Positions 7,182-14,908 of a stretch of DNA of 54,176 nucleotides are shown here, one piece after another. The notes under the pieces were generated by a model, which worked only from the letters and a program-made list of their open reading frames with translations, was not told the DNA's origin and searched no databases. How positions within the stretch are numbered: the first letter of the stretch is position 1; each line of letters opens with the position of its first letter. The position numbers and the translations under genes were made by a program. Source of the DNA: Riemerella columbina DSM 16469 (GTDB lineage Bacteria > Bacteroidota > Bacteroidia > Flavobacteriales > Weeksellaceae); NCBI RefSeq assembly GCF_000374405.1, contig NZ_KB894217.1:222603-276778 (forward strand), read 5' to 3'.

Positions 7182-7475
7182 AAAGGGTAAGAAAAAGGGT
7201 AAGTTTTTTTTTAGATATTAAAAGTAAAGAAAAAAAGCAGATGTTTTTAGGTATGTATTTTGTCTCATTTTTTCCTAAAACTCCCTAAAAATAAGGGTTT
7301 AGATGATACTCTTTTGTGTTTTCGGTCTATTTTTCCACAAAAAAATTAACCTCAAATGGTAGTAAATGGTAATTCGCAAAACCTCAATTTTTCGGCTTTT
7401 TTGTGTTTATATTGTTATTTTTCAGTAAGTTAATCCATTTTCTCCATTTCTTTACTTTTTATTCTGCCCTTTAAT
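7182..7475. repeat. Left-end noncoding region of the Mu-like element with end repeats
   Basis: About 300 nt without a gene. It holds two direct AAAGGGTAAG copies (7182-7191 and 7194-7203), a 28-nt segment (7221-7248) matching 301-328 at 25 of 28 bases in direct orientation, and at 7451-7463 the inverse of AATAAAAAGTAAA from the other end. The rest is AT-rich, including a run CCTAAAACTCCCTAAAAATA at about 7274-7293. This layout fits an attL-like cluster of transposase-binding sites. Confidence 0.55.
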
Positions 7476-7481
7476 AAAATA
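7476..7481. repeat. Target-site duplication, copy 2
   Basis: Second copy of AAAATA, immediately followed by GAA AGA ACC, which continues the split transposase. Confidence 0.85.
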
Positions 7482-7607
7482 GAAAGAACCAATGGTTGGT
7501 TGGATAGTTATAGGTCTTTACTCAATAGATTTGACACAACAGTGGCTAGTTGGCTAGGATTTAATTATTTAGCATTTATAGTCATAGCCCTTAAAAAGTT
7601 TAAATGA
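7482..7607 (+). pseudogene. IS4/IS5-superfamily transposase, downstream part
   Basis: Reads ERTNGWLDSYRSLLNRFDTT and continues to ALKKFK-stop, the expected C-terminus of the transposase whose upstream part ends at 285. The first Glu is the probable third catalytic acidic residue of the DDE triad, so the Mu-like element separates it from the rest of the active site. It is too short to appear as a normal ORF and has no start codon of its own. Confidence 0.85.
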
Positions 7608-7622
7608 CTTCAATTATAAAAA

Positions 7623-7656
7623 TGTCCAATCTTATCTTAAGACTGGGCACTTTTTT
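7623..7656. terminator. Terminator between IS remnant and hutI
   Basis: Stem TGTCCAATCTTA (7623-7634) pairs with TAAGACTGGGCA (7638-7649) with one A-C mismatch and one G.T pair, followed by C and six T. It lies between convergent genes; the far IS terminal repeat should also be near here, but I could not define it. Confidence 0.7.
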
Positions 7657-7671
7657 GATATTTATCAATTG

Positions 7672-8898
7672 TTAAATCACTTGTTCGCCGTTAATATATA
7701 AAGCATTAGGCTTTAACTGACCTTGTTTGTAAAGGATATTTCTAAAATCATCTGTTGGGTAAGTTACAAAGTCTGCTTTTTTACCTTTGGCTAAAACGCC
7801 TCTATCATCTAAGCCTAAAGCATGGGCAGAACGGAAGGTCATACCCGCAAGCACTTCGGCAGTGGATAGTTTTTGGAAAGTGGCTAATACAGAGGCTTGG
7901 GTAATCAGGTCGCCCATGGGTGCAGAACCAGGATTCCAGTCGCTGGCAATGGCTACACACGCTCCAGCATCTAATAATTTTCTTGCAGGTGTAAAAGGCT
8001 CGCCTAAACCTAAACTTGCACCGGGTAATACCGTTGCTACGGTGTTGGATTGAGCAAGGTATTTTACATCGTCATCGGTGGTGGCTTCTAGGTGGTCGGC
8101 AGATAGCGCATCTACATCTACAGCTACCCTAGAGCTTCCTGGTGTAAATTGATCTGCGTGAACTGTGATTTGAAAGCCCATCGCTTTAGCCTTCATTAAA
8201 AATTCCTGACTTTCTTTAGGTTGAAATGCGGATTGCTCAATAAAAATATCAACTCTTTCGGCTAATTTTTCCGCTTTAACTTTTGGAAGAATTTCTTCTA
8301 AAATATAGTTGAGGTAATCCTCATGACTACCATCAAAGTCTTTTGGTTTGGTATGGGCAGAAAGGCAAGTAGGGATCAGCTGTGCTTTAGTTTGTTGCTG
8401 GGCTTGTTTTATCACACGGAGCATTTTCAATTCTGAATCTAAATCCAATCCATAGCCACTTTTAACCTCGATGGTAGAAATGCCTAAGTGGAGTAAAGTG
8501 TTAATTCTTACTAATAACCCTTCAAGTAATTCTTGTTCAGAAGCTTCACGCGTATGCTTTACAGAACTCCAGATACCCCCGCCATTTTCAGCAATTTCTA
8601 GATAGGATTTCCCTGCATTTCGCATCGCAAAGTCGGCTGCTCTATTACCACCAAAACAGATGTGGGTGTGGCTATCCGTATAAGCGGGAAGCACTACCTG
8701 TGGTGTATCAATTTTGGTAATTTGAGCATCAGGATTTTGAGCCTTAAGGGTTTCAAAATCTCCTATATTTTGGATGGTTCCATTGTCGTAAAGAATGCCT
8801 GCATTTGAGATAATTTCTAAATCGTCATCTTTAAGAGCGCCTTTTAATGGTAACTGATTAAGAGTAATGGCTTGTGTAAATGGTCCAATTAAGTTCAT
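7672..8898 (-). CDS. hutI: Imidazolonepropionase
   Basis: A 408-residue amidohydrolase that hydrolyses 4-imidazolone-5-propionate to N-formimino-glutamate in histidine degradation, in the cytoplasm. The family metal motif is visible as DSHTHICFGG at about residues 76-85, followed by AENGGGIWSSV, typical of HutI substrate binding. Later metal ligands lie in TVHADQF and ASDWNPGSAP. The length matches the family. No other hut gene is in the window, so the pathway is scattered or lies beyond the mobile element, which sits directly downstream. The start ATG at 8898 is followed by MNLIGPFTQ, as in relatives. Confidence 0.93.
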   Translation of the reverse strand: MNLIGPFTQAITLNQLPLKGALKDDDLEIISNAGILYDNGTIQNIGDFETLKAQNPDAQITKIDTPQVVLPAYTDSHTHICFGGNRAADFAMRNAGKSYLEIAENGGGIWSSVKHTREASEQELLEGLLVRINTLLHLGISTIEVKSGYGLDLDSELKMLRVIKQAQQQTKAQLIPTCLSAHTKPKDFDGSHEDYLNYILEEILPKVKAEKLAERVDIFIEQSAFQPKESQEFLMKAKAMGFQITVHADQFTPGSSRVAVDVDALSADHLEATTDDDVKYLAQSNTVATVLPGASLGLGEPFTPARKLLDAGACVAIASDWNPGSAPMGDLITQASVLATFQKLSTAEVLAGMTFRSAHALGLDDRGVLAKGKKADFVTYPTDDFRNILYKQGQLKPNALYINGEQVI

Positions 8899-9013
8899 GA
8901 AATATAAGTGTAAATTTTAAATTTAATATTGCGAAAATACAAAAAAGAAATTTAGTCCTTAGCATTTAATGAAGTTAAGTGGATGCTATTAAAGTAATAG
9001 AAACAAGAGACTT

Positions 9014-9184
9014 TTAGCCTAATAGCTCAGTAACTAGATAGAAAAATAAAATAAGCAGAAAAATATTATACTTTATATGTATTTTTCGGTCTTGTACCTC
9101 TTTTTTATGAGTAATAATTATAAATAAATCATAAGCCGTAATTAAAATACCAATCGAAAAAAGAATAATTTTAAAAGTATTCAT
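9014..9184 (-). CDS. Small two-helix membrane protein
   Basis: 56 residues from the ATG at 9184, with two hydrophobic segments (about 4-20 and 37-54) separated by a basic loop, THKKEVQDRKIH. I do not recognise a family. The upstream ATG at 9241 is rejected because the promoter box on the minus strand (9218-9211) lies between it and the gene. The gene is monocistronic and divergent from comEC. Confidence 0.5.
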   Translation of the reverse strand: MNTFKIILFSIGILITAYDLFIIITHKKEVQDRKIHIKYNIFLLILFFYLVTELLG

Positions 9185-9210
9185 ACCGTGACTATAATTA
9201 TAATGAATTG

Positions 9211-9218
9211 CAAAAATA
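9211..9218 (-). promoter_or_regulatory. -7 promoter box of the small membrane protein
   Basis: TATTTTTG on the minus strand fits TAnnTTTG and ends 27 nt before the ATG at 9184. It decides the start choice. Confidence 0.5.
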
Positions 9219-9276
9219 AAAATTTTTCTTAACTTTATCAAAGGTTAAATTTATTGTAAGTCAAAACTTTAAACAG

Positions 9277-11049
9277 GTGAAACAATCTCTGTCATTTCTT
9301 TATTTTATCGCGTTTGCAGTAGGTGTTGTATTGCAGGATAGATTGGGCTGGACTATTGAAGAGGTTTCTGTGGTGGTAAGTTTGGGATTGGTTGTTTTGG
9401 GGGGTGCTATTCTGGTGAAACATTACTTTATTTCAAAATATAGAATTTACATTTTAGCTCTATTTTTTGTTTCTATTGGGGTATGCAGTCAGTTTTTAGC
9501 TTCGTCCTCACAGTGTGATAAGGTTTTGTCCAAGCAAGGCGAATTTGTTTTTAAACTAGATGAAAAACTTAATGCCAATACAAGATACCAGCGGTATATT
9601 GTTGTCATTTTAAACCAAAAAACACCTCAAAAAGTTTTGTTCAATGTGCCTAAGTCCTCGCATCCATTAGATTATCGCCATTACTATCGGGTAGAAGGTT
9701 TTATGCCGCCATTAAAATCGCCATTGTATTCGTTCCAATTTGACTATGCAAAGTATCAAGCGAGGAATGGTGTGTTTTATCAATGTTATTATAAAGGTCT
9801 TGTACAGAAAGGCGAAAATCAAAATCTATCTTTTAAAGACAAAATGAAACAACATCGGTTGGATTTAATCGAAAAGATTAATCATAGCCGTTTGTCAAAT
9901 GTGGCAAAACAATTTTTGAAAGGCATCATTCTAGCGGATAAAACGGATATGGATGTAGAGCTGATTTCAAATTTTAGAAAAAGTGGACTGGCACATATAT
10001 TAGCTATTTCTGGAACGCATATTGGGATTATTTTTGGATTTATCTTCTTTGTGCTGAGGTGGCTATTACCTTACCAAATGAGAGTGGGGAGCATCATTTT
10101 GAGTATATTGCTGATTTGGCTATTTGCGTGGTTTATCGGGGGTGGCAATTCGGTGATTCGGGCTTGTGCCATGCTGAGTGCTTATTTTATATTCACTTTA
10201 CTTCAGCGGAAACCAAATACTTTGGATGCGTTAGGCTTAGCGGGATTAGGGCTTTTAGTGGTAGATCTTCAGCAGTTATTTAATGTTGGATTTCAATTAA
10301 GTTTCTCGGCGGTGTTGGGCATTTACTGGCTGTATCAGCCGTTTTTACAATTATTTCCAAAAACTAAAATATCGTTGGTGAGATTGGTGTATCAAACTTT
10401 ATCGCTGACATTGGCAGCACAATTGGGGACTTTGCCTCTGGTGTTGTATTATTTCCATCAATATTCAGGGGTGTCTTTACTCGCCAATTTGTTGATTATT
10501 CCTTTGGTCGGAGTGGTAATTGTAGCCTCTTTTATCATGACGGGATTCATTTATTTCGGATGGGATAATCAGTGGTTAAGCACCATTTATAATGTTGTGA
10601 TAGAATATCTGCTCCAATTGGTAGAGGGCTTTGCTAAGGTAGATATTTTATCTAATGATACGATAGCGTTTAATATATTTGAAGCAATTTTAGTGATGAT
10701 GATGGTCTATTTATTAAACCGATGGTTATTGAAAAAATCTTGGCGCTATGGAATACACTTATTGGTGCTAGGGTTTATATTTTTAATTGTACGATTGGGA
10801 TTCAATTATTATGAACACCAAACCTCTGAGGCATTATGGCATTCGCAAGGTCGGGAGCATATTCTTTCGGTTAAAGAACAAGGGCAAGTGAGTTTTTGGA
10901 TTCCTAAAACTTTAGACCAAAATAAGGTTATGCAATATATCATCAAACCTTACATTATTTCTTGTAGAGTATCAAAATATCAAGTTTATAGGCTACCAAA
11001 CGATGCGAAAGCGATTCAATATAAAGATAACATTTATCATAAGCCTTAA
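9277..11049 (+). CDS. comEC: ComEC/Rec2-family DNA uptake channel
   Basis: A 590-residue polytopic inner-membrane protein that moves single-stranded DNA into the cytoplasm during natural transformation. Two N-terminal membrane helices precede a periplasmic DUF4131-like domain (about 70-180). The signature HILAISGTHIG lies at about 239, followed by about eight further helices of the competence domain to about 500. The long metallo-beta-lactamase domain seen in many ComEC proteins is absent; only about 60 soluble residues remain at the C-terminus, as in several Bacteroidota. The start codon is GTG at 9277, with no upstream ATG in frame. It stands alone, with no comEA next to it. Confidence 0.88.
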   Translation: MKQSLSFLYFIAFAVGVVLQDRLGWTIEEVSVVVSLGLVVLGGAILVKHYFISKYRIYILALFFVSIGVCSQFLASSSQCDKVLSKQGEFVFKLDEKLNANTRYQRYIVVILNQKTPQKVLFNVPKSSHPLDYRHYYRVEGFMPPLKSPLYSFQFDYAKYQARNGVFYQCYYKGLVQKGENQNLSFKDKMKQHRLDLIEKINHSRLSNVAKQFLKGIILADKTDMDVELISNFRKSGLAHILAISGTHIGIIFGFIFFVLRWLLPYQMRVGSIILSILLIWLFAWFIGGGNSVIRACAMLSAYFIFTLLQRKPNTLDALGLAGLGLLVVDLQQLFNVGFQLSFSAVLGIYWLYQPFLQLFPKTKISLVRLVYQTLSLTLAAQLGTLPLVLYYFHQYSGVSLLANLLIIPLVGVVIVASFIMTGFIYFGWDNQWLSTIYNVVIEYLLQLVEGFAKVDILSNDTIAFNIFEAILVMMMVYLLNRWLLKKSWRYGIHLLVLGFIFLIVRLGFNYYEHQTSEALWHSQGREHILSVKEQGQVSFWIPKTLDQNKVMQYIIKPYIISCRVSKYQVYRLPNDAKAIQYKDNIYHKP

Positions 11050-11211
11050 ATGATGTTTATTGAATTGATTTCAATTAAATTTTTGAAAATCAGTGTTTTA
11101 ATATGATTTTGGTGGTGTTTGTATTGATTGGATGAAGATTATATTTATTTAGAAACATTACAAACTAAGTATTTCTGATGTTTCTCATTTTCAAATGGGT
11201 AATCATTTTTT

Positions 11212-11219
11212 TAACTTTG
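11212..11219 (+). promoter_or_regulatory. -7 promoter box of sdhCAB
   Basis: TAACTTTG matches TAnnTTTG, 25 nt before the sdhC ATG. The -33 element is not obvious. The rest of the 195-nt gap after comEC holds nothing recognisable. Confidence 0.6.
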
Positions 11220-11244
11220 TGCAAATTAAAAATTAAAACTTACT

Positions 11245-11919
11245 ATGGCAGGTTTAACGAGTTCTACAATTGGTAGAAAATATGCGATGGCACTATCGGC
11301 AATGTTTTTGTTGATATTCTTGGTGATGCACCTATCTGTAAATATGCTTTCTGTATTTAGCGAAGACGCTTTTAATGAGGCATCTTATTTTATGGGGTAT
11401 AATCCATTTGTTCAAGGTTTAATGCAACCGATACTGATTTTTGCAGTATTTTTTCACTTCATCATGGGGTTTGTTTTAGAGGCTAAAAACAATAAAGCAA
11501 GACCAGTAAAATATGCGGTGAATGGGGCAAATGCTAATTCCACTTGGATGTCTAGAAATATGATTATCTCTGGATTGGTAATTTTAGCGTTTCTAGGGAT
11601 GCATATGTATGACTTCTGGGTGCACGAAATGATGTATAAGTATGTGCCAGGAGAGGGAGATCCTTCTGATGTTACTCGTTTTTGGGGAGAATTGCACGAA
11701 AAATTTGCAGACCCTATTAGAGTGGCGTTTTATGTAGTGGCGTTCGTATTATTAGGATTGCACTTAGCGCATGGATTCCAATCGTCGTTCCAGTCTGTTG
11801 GGGCTAGACACCCTAAATACACGCCAATGATCAAGGCGTTTGGAAAATGGTATTCTATCCTTATTCCACTAGGATTTATTGTAGTGGCAGTATTTCACTT
11901 TGTAACTCAATCGCACTAA
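11245..11919 (+). CDS. sdhC: Succinate dehydrogenase cytochrome b558 subunit
   Basis: A 224-residue, five-helix membrane anchor that binds haem b and quinone and docks SdhA/SdhB to the inner membrane. It belongs to the single-subunit b558 class of Bacteroidota and Firmicutes, not the SdhC+SdhD pair. Helices centre near 25, 65, 110, 165 and 205. Candidate haem-ligand histidines sit in LVMHLSVN, AVFFHFIMG, LGMHMYDFW and LHLAHGF. It is the first gene of the sdhCAB operon with its own -7 box, and sdhA follows after 57 nt. Confidence 0.93.
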   Translation: MAGLTSSTIGRKYAMALSAMFLLIFLVMHLSVNMLSVFSEDAFNEASYFMGYNPFVQGLMQPILIFAVFFHFIMGFVLEAKNNKARPVKYAVNGANANSTWMSRNMIISGLVILAFLGMHMYDFWVHEMMYKYVPGEGDPSDVTRFWGELHEKFADPIRVAFYVVAFVLLGLHLAHGFQSSFQSVGARHPKYTPMIKAFGKWYSILIPLGFIVVAVFHFVTQSH

Positions 11920-11976
11920 ATTTTAAATTTCTTAATGTCATTTAAAGTTTAAAGTCATTTTATAAAATAACATAAC

Positions 11977-13989
11977 ATGAGTAAATTAGATTCTAAAATT
12001 CCAGCAGGTCCACTTAAGGATAAATGGAAAAATCATAAAGACCATATGAATTTGGTAGCCCCAAACAACCGTGATAAAATTGATATCATTGTTGTAGGGA
12101 CAGGCTTAGCAGGAGGTTCAGCAGCGGCAACTTTGGCAGAGCAAGGGTATAATGTAAAAGCATTTTGTTACCAAGACTCACCAAGAAGAGCCCACTCTAT
12201 TGCAGCGCAAGGGGGAATCAACGCGGCTAAAAACTATCAAGGTGATGGCGACTCAATCTATAGACTATTCTACGATACCATTAAAGGAGGTGACTACCGT
12301 GCGAGAGAGGCTAATGTATATCGTTTAGCAGAAGTTTCTGCCAATATTATTGACCAGTGTGTGTCTCAAGGGGTGCCTTTCGGTCGTGACTATGGTGGTC
12401 AGTTAGACAACCGTTCATTTGGTGGGGTTCAGGTAAAAAGAACTTTCTATGCTAAAGGACAGACTGGTCAGCAATTGCTATTAGGTGCTTATTCTGCTAT
12501 GAGCCGACAAATCGGTAAAGGTAGAATTAAAATGTATAACCGTCACGAAATGATGGATTTAGTAATCGTGGATGGTAAAGCGCGAGGTATTATCGCAAGA
12601 AATCTAGTAACTGGAGAGATAGAAAGACATTCAGCACACGCTGTGGTTATTGCTTCTGGAGGATATGGAAATGTATATTTCCTTTCAACTAACGCCATGG
12701 GGTCTAACTGTTCCGCTGCTTGGAAAATTCATAAAAAAGGTGCTTATTTTGCAAATCCTTGCTATGTGCAAATTCACCCGACTTGTATTCCAGTTCACGG
12801 TACACAACAATCTAAACTGACTTTGATGTCAGAATCACTTAGAAACTCTGGTAGAATTTGGGTGCCTAAAAAACTTGAAGATGCGGTAGCTATCCGAGAA
12901 GGTAAACTTAAGCCTAGAGATATTAAAGAAGAAGATAGAGATTACTACTTAGAAAGAAGATATCCTGCGTTTGGTAACTTGGTGCCTCGAGATGTAGCAT
13001 CTCGTGCCGCTAAAGAACGATGCGATGCAGGCTTCGGAATTGAAAATAATGAAACTAAAGAAGGTGTATTCTTAGATTTCTCTACAGAAATCATGAAGAA
13101 AGGTAAAGAAGCCGTTCTAGAAAGAAATATTCACAACCCTACCGAACAACAAATCTATGATTTAGGGAAAGCTTGGGTAGAAGAAAAGTATGGTAACTTA
13201 TTCCAAATGTATGAAAAAATTACAGCGGACAACCCATACGAAACGCCGATGAAGATTTACCCTGCGGTTCACTATTCTATGGGGGGCGTTTGGGTAGATT
13301 ACAATTTAATGTCTACCATTCCAGGATGTTTTGTTATTGGAGAGGCGAACTTCTCAGACCACGGAGCGAATAGACTTGGTGCTTCTGCACTGATGCAAGG
13401 TCTTGCAGATGGTTACTTCGTATTGCCTTATACTATTGCAGACTATCTTTCTGCGGATATTAGAACAGGACAAATCCCTACCAATACACCAGCCTTTGAC
13501 GAGGCAGAAAAATCTGTAAACGAAAGAATTAATTTCTTTGTTAATAATAATGGTTCCCACTCTGTAGACTACTTCCATAAGAGATTAGGACACATCATGT
13601 GGAATAAAGTAGGTATGGGTAGAACGCCTGAAGGTTTAAGAGAAGCCATTCAAGAAATTGAAGAAGTAAGAAAAGACTTCTGGCAAAATGTAAAAGTTCC
13701 AGGAGAAGCCAATAGTATGAACCCAGAGCTTGAAAAAGCTTGTAGAGTTGCCGATTTCTTAGAATTAGGACAATTGATGGCAATGGATGCACTGAATAGA
13801 GAAGAATCTTGTGGTGGACACTTCCGTTGGGATCACGCTACTGAAGATGGCGAGGCAAAGAGAGATGATGTTAATTTCAAATATGTAGCCGCTTGGGAAT
13901 ACAAAGGAGATAATATCAATGCTGAGGTAATGCACAAGGAAGACCTAGTGTACGAGAATATCGAAGTTAAAACAAGAAGTTATAAATAA
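11977..13989 (+). CDS. sdhA: Succinate dehydrogenase/fumarate reductase flavoprotein subunit
   Basis: A 670-residue catalytic subunit that oxidises succinate to fumarate, passing electrons to SdhB. The FAD dinucleotide fold is at about 36-60 ([20 protein letters not shown]), the covalent FAD histidine is at about 73 in [11 protein letters not shown], and the substrate site lies in HPTCIPVHG. The C-terminal helical domain ends with a basic tail. The length fits the b558-type enzyme of Bacteroidota (about 650-670 aa), longer than E. coli SdhA. It lies between sdhC and sdhB in the standard order. Confidence 0.96.
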   Translation: MSKLDSKIPAGPLKDKWKNHKDHMNLVAPNNRDKIDIIVVGTGLAGGSAAATLAEQGYNVKAFCYQDSPRRAHSIAAQGGINAAKNYQGDGDSIYRLFYDTIKGGDYRAREANVYRLAEVSANIIDQCVSQGVPFGRDYGGQLDNRSFGGVQVKRTFYAKGQTGQQLLLGAYSAMSRQIGKGRIKMYNRHEMMDLVIVDGKARGIIARNLVTGEIERHSAHAVVIASGGYGNVYFLSTNAMGSNCSAAWKIHKKGAYFANPCYVQIHPTCIPVHGTQQSKLTLMSESLRNSGRIWVPKKLEDAVAIREGKLKPRDIKEEDRDYYLERRYPAFGNLVPRDVASRAAKERCDAGFGIENNETKEGVFLDFSTEIMKKGKEAVLERNIHNPTEQQIYDLGKAWVEEKYGNLFQMYEKITADNPYETPMKIYPAVHYSMGGVWVDYNLMSTIPGCFVIGEANFSDHGANRLGASALMQGLADGYFVLPYTIADYLSADIRTGQIPTNTPAFDEAEKSVNERINFFVNNNGSHSVDYFHKRLGHIMWNKVGMGRTPEGLREAIQEIEEVRKDFWQNVKVPGEANSMNPELEKACRVADFLELGQLMAMDALNREESCGGHFRWDHATEDGEAKRDDVNFKYVAAWEYKGDNINAEVMHKEDLVYENIEVKTRSYK

Positions 13990-14012
13990 TCTCCAATAAA
14001 AAAGAATAAATC

Positions 14013-14780
14013 ATGAGTGCAAAAAAAGGACTAAACCTGACTCTAAAAATTTGGAGACAGAAAAATAATAAATCAAAAGGACAATTTGAGACCTATAAAA
14101 TCTCAGGTGTATCTACCGATTCATCATTCCTTGAAATGTTGGATATGCTCAATGAGAAATTGGTGAACGAAGGTAAAGAGCCTGTCGCATTCGACCACGA
14201 CTGCCGCGAAGGGATTTGTGGGATGTGTTCACTCTATATCAATGGTAGAGCGCATGGTCCAGATACGGGCGTTACCACTTGTCAGCTTCACATGAGAATG
14301 TTCGAAGATGGCGAAACCATTACCATAGAACCGTGGAGAAGTGCCGCGTTCCCAGTGATTAAAGACTTAGTAGTAGACAGAAGCGCGTTCGATAGAGTAA
14401 TGGCTGCGGGAGGTTTTATTTCGGTAAATACTTCGGGAAATACAACGGATGCCAATAGTATTTTAATTCCTAAAGAAGATGCTGATAAAGCGATGGATGC
14501 TGCGGCGTGTATTGGCTGCGGGGCTTGTGTAGCGACTTGTAAAAATGGTTCTGCTATGCTATTTGTAGGGGCTAAGGTGTCTCAGTATGCTTTATTACCA
14601 CAAGGTAGAGTAGAGGCTAAAAGAAGAGTGCTGAAAATGGTAGCGGCAATGGACGACGAAGGTTTCGGAAACTGCTCGAACACTGGCGCTTGCGAAGTAG
14701 AATGTCCTAAGGGAATTTCTCTAGAAAATATTGCGAGAATGAACCGCGAATTTATGGCAGCAACGCTTGATAAAGGATAG
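14013..14780 (+). CDS. sdhB: Succinate dehydrogenase iron-sulfur subunit
   Basis: A 255-residue electron-transfer subunit. The 2Fe-2S ligands are in CREGICGMC plus a later Cys in VTTCQLH. The second domain holds [11 protein letters not shown] and [14 protein letters not shown], which ligate the 4Fe-4S and 3Fe-4S clusters. It links the SdhA flavin to the SdhC quinone site. It starts 23 nt after sdhA and ends the operon before a perfect 15-bp hairpin. Confidence 0.96.
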   Translation: MSAKKGLNLTLKIWRQKNNKSKGQFETYKISGVSTDSSFLEMLDMLNEKLVNEGKEPVAFDHDCREGICGMCSLYINGRAHGPDTGVTTCQLHMRMFEDGETITIEPWRSAAFPVIKDLVVDRSAFDRVMAAGGFISVNTSGNTTDANSILIPKEDADKAMDAAACIGCGACVATCKNGSAMLFVGAKVSQYALLPQGRVEAKRRVLKMVAAMDDEGFGNCSNTGACEVECPKGISLENIARMNREFMAATLDKG

Positions 14781-14804
14781 TATAAAACCTTTGTAGATAT
14801 ATTC

Positions 14805-14841
14805 AAGAGTCGTTCTTTATAATGTTTAAAGAACGACTCTT
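14805..14841. terminator. Hairpin after sdhB
   Basis: Perfect 15-bp stem AAGAGTCGTTCTTTA (14805-14819) with its complement at 14827-14841 and a 7-nt loop. There is no clean T-tract after it. Confidence 0.75.
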
Positions 14842-14887
14842 GTGTTAAATATTTCATAAATATAGAAATTATGAGCGTTTAATTAAT

Positions 14888-14895
14888 TATTTTTG
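14888..14895 (+). promoter_or_regulatory. -7 promoter box of the thioredoxin-like lipoprotein
   Basis: TATTTTTG fits TAnnTTTG. It lies 13 nt before the ATG at 14909 and 25 nt before the alternative ATG at 14921, so the second start is favoured by leader length. Confidence 0.5.
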
Positions 14896-14908
14896 TACAA
14901 TAGAAAAA

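Larger units (their letters stand above)
286..7475 (-). mobile_element. Compact Mu-like transposable element with capsid and prohead protease genes
   Basis: The boundaries are fixed by the interrupted transposase: AAAATA occurs at 280-285 and 7476-7481, and deleting one copy plus the intervening DNA restores ...YKI-ERTN... in frame. The element carries a repressor and a second regulator on +, and ner-like, small ORF, A, B, small ORF, protease and capsid genes on -. By Mu convention its left (regulatory) end is at 7475 and its right end at 286. The total of about 7.19 kb compares with about 37 kb for Mu. No portal, terminase, tail, lysis or mom gene is visible, and no gene at a joint is truncated. 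The ends share an inverted 13-nt repeat (296-308 and 7451-7463). The termini read TA rather than the TG..CA of Mu. Confidence 0.85.

Noticed and set aside
291..7467. Element ends set at a TG (about 292) to fit Mu's TG..CA rule
   Set aside because: The interrupted transposase frame is restored only if the element starts right after AAAATA at 285, so TG at 292 lies inside it.
9185..9241. Longer start (ATG at 9241) for the small membrane protein
   Set aside because: The minus-strand -7 box lies inside that extension.
10059..10283. 74-aa open frame inside comEC on +
   Set aside because: It is an out-of-frame shadow within a conserved membrane protein gene.
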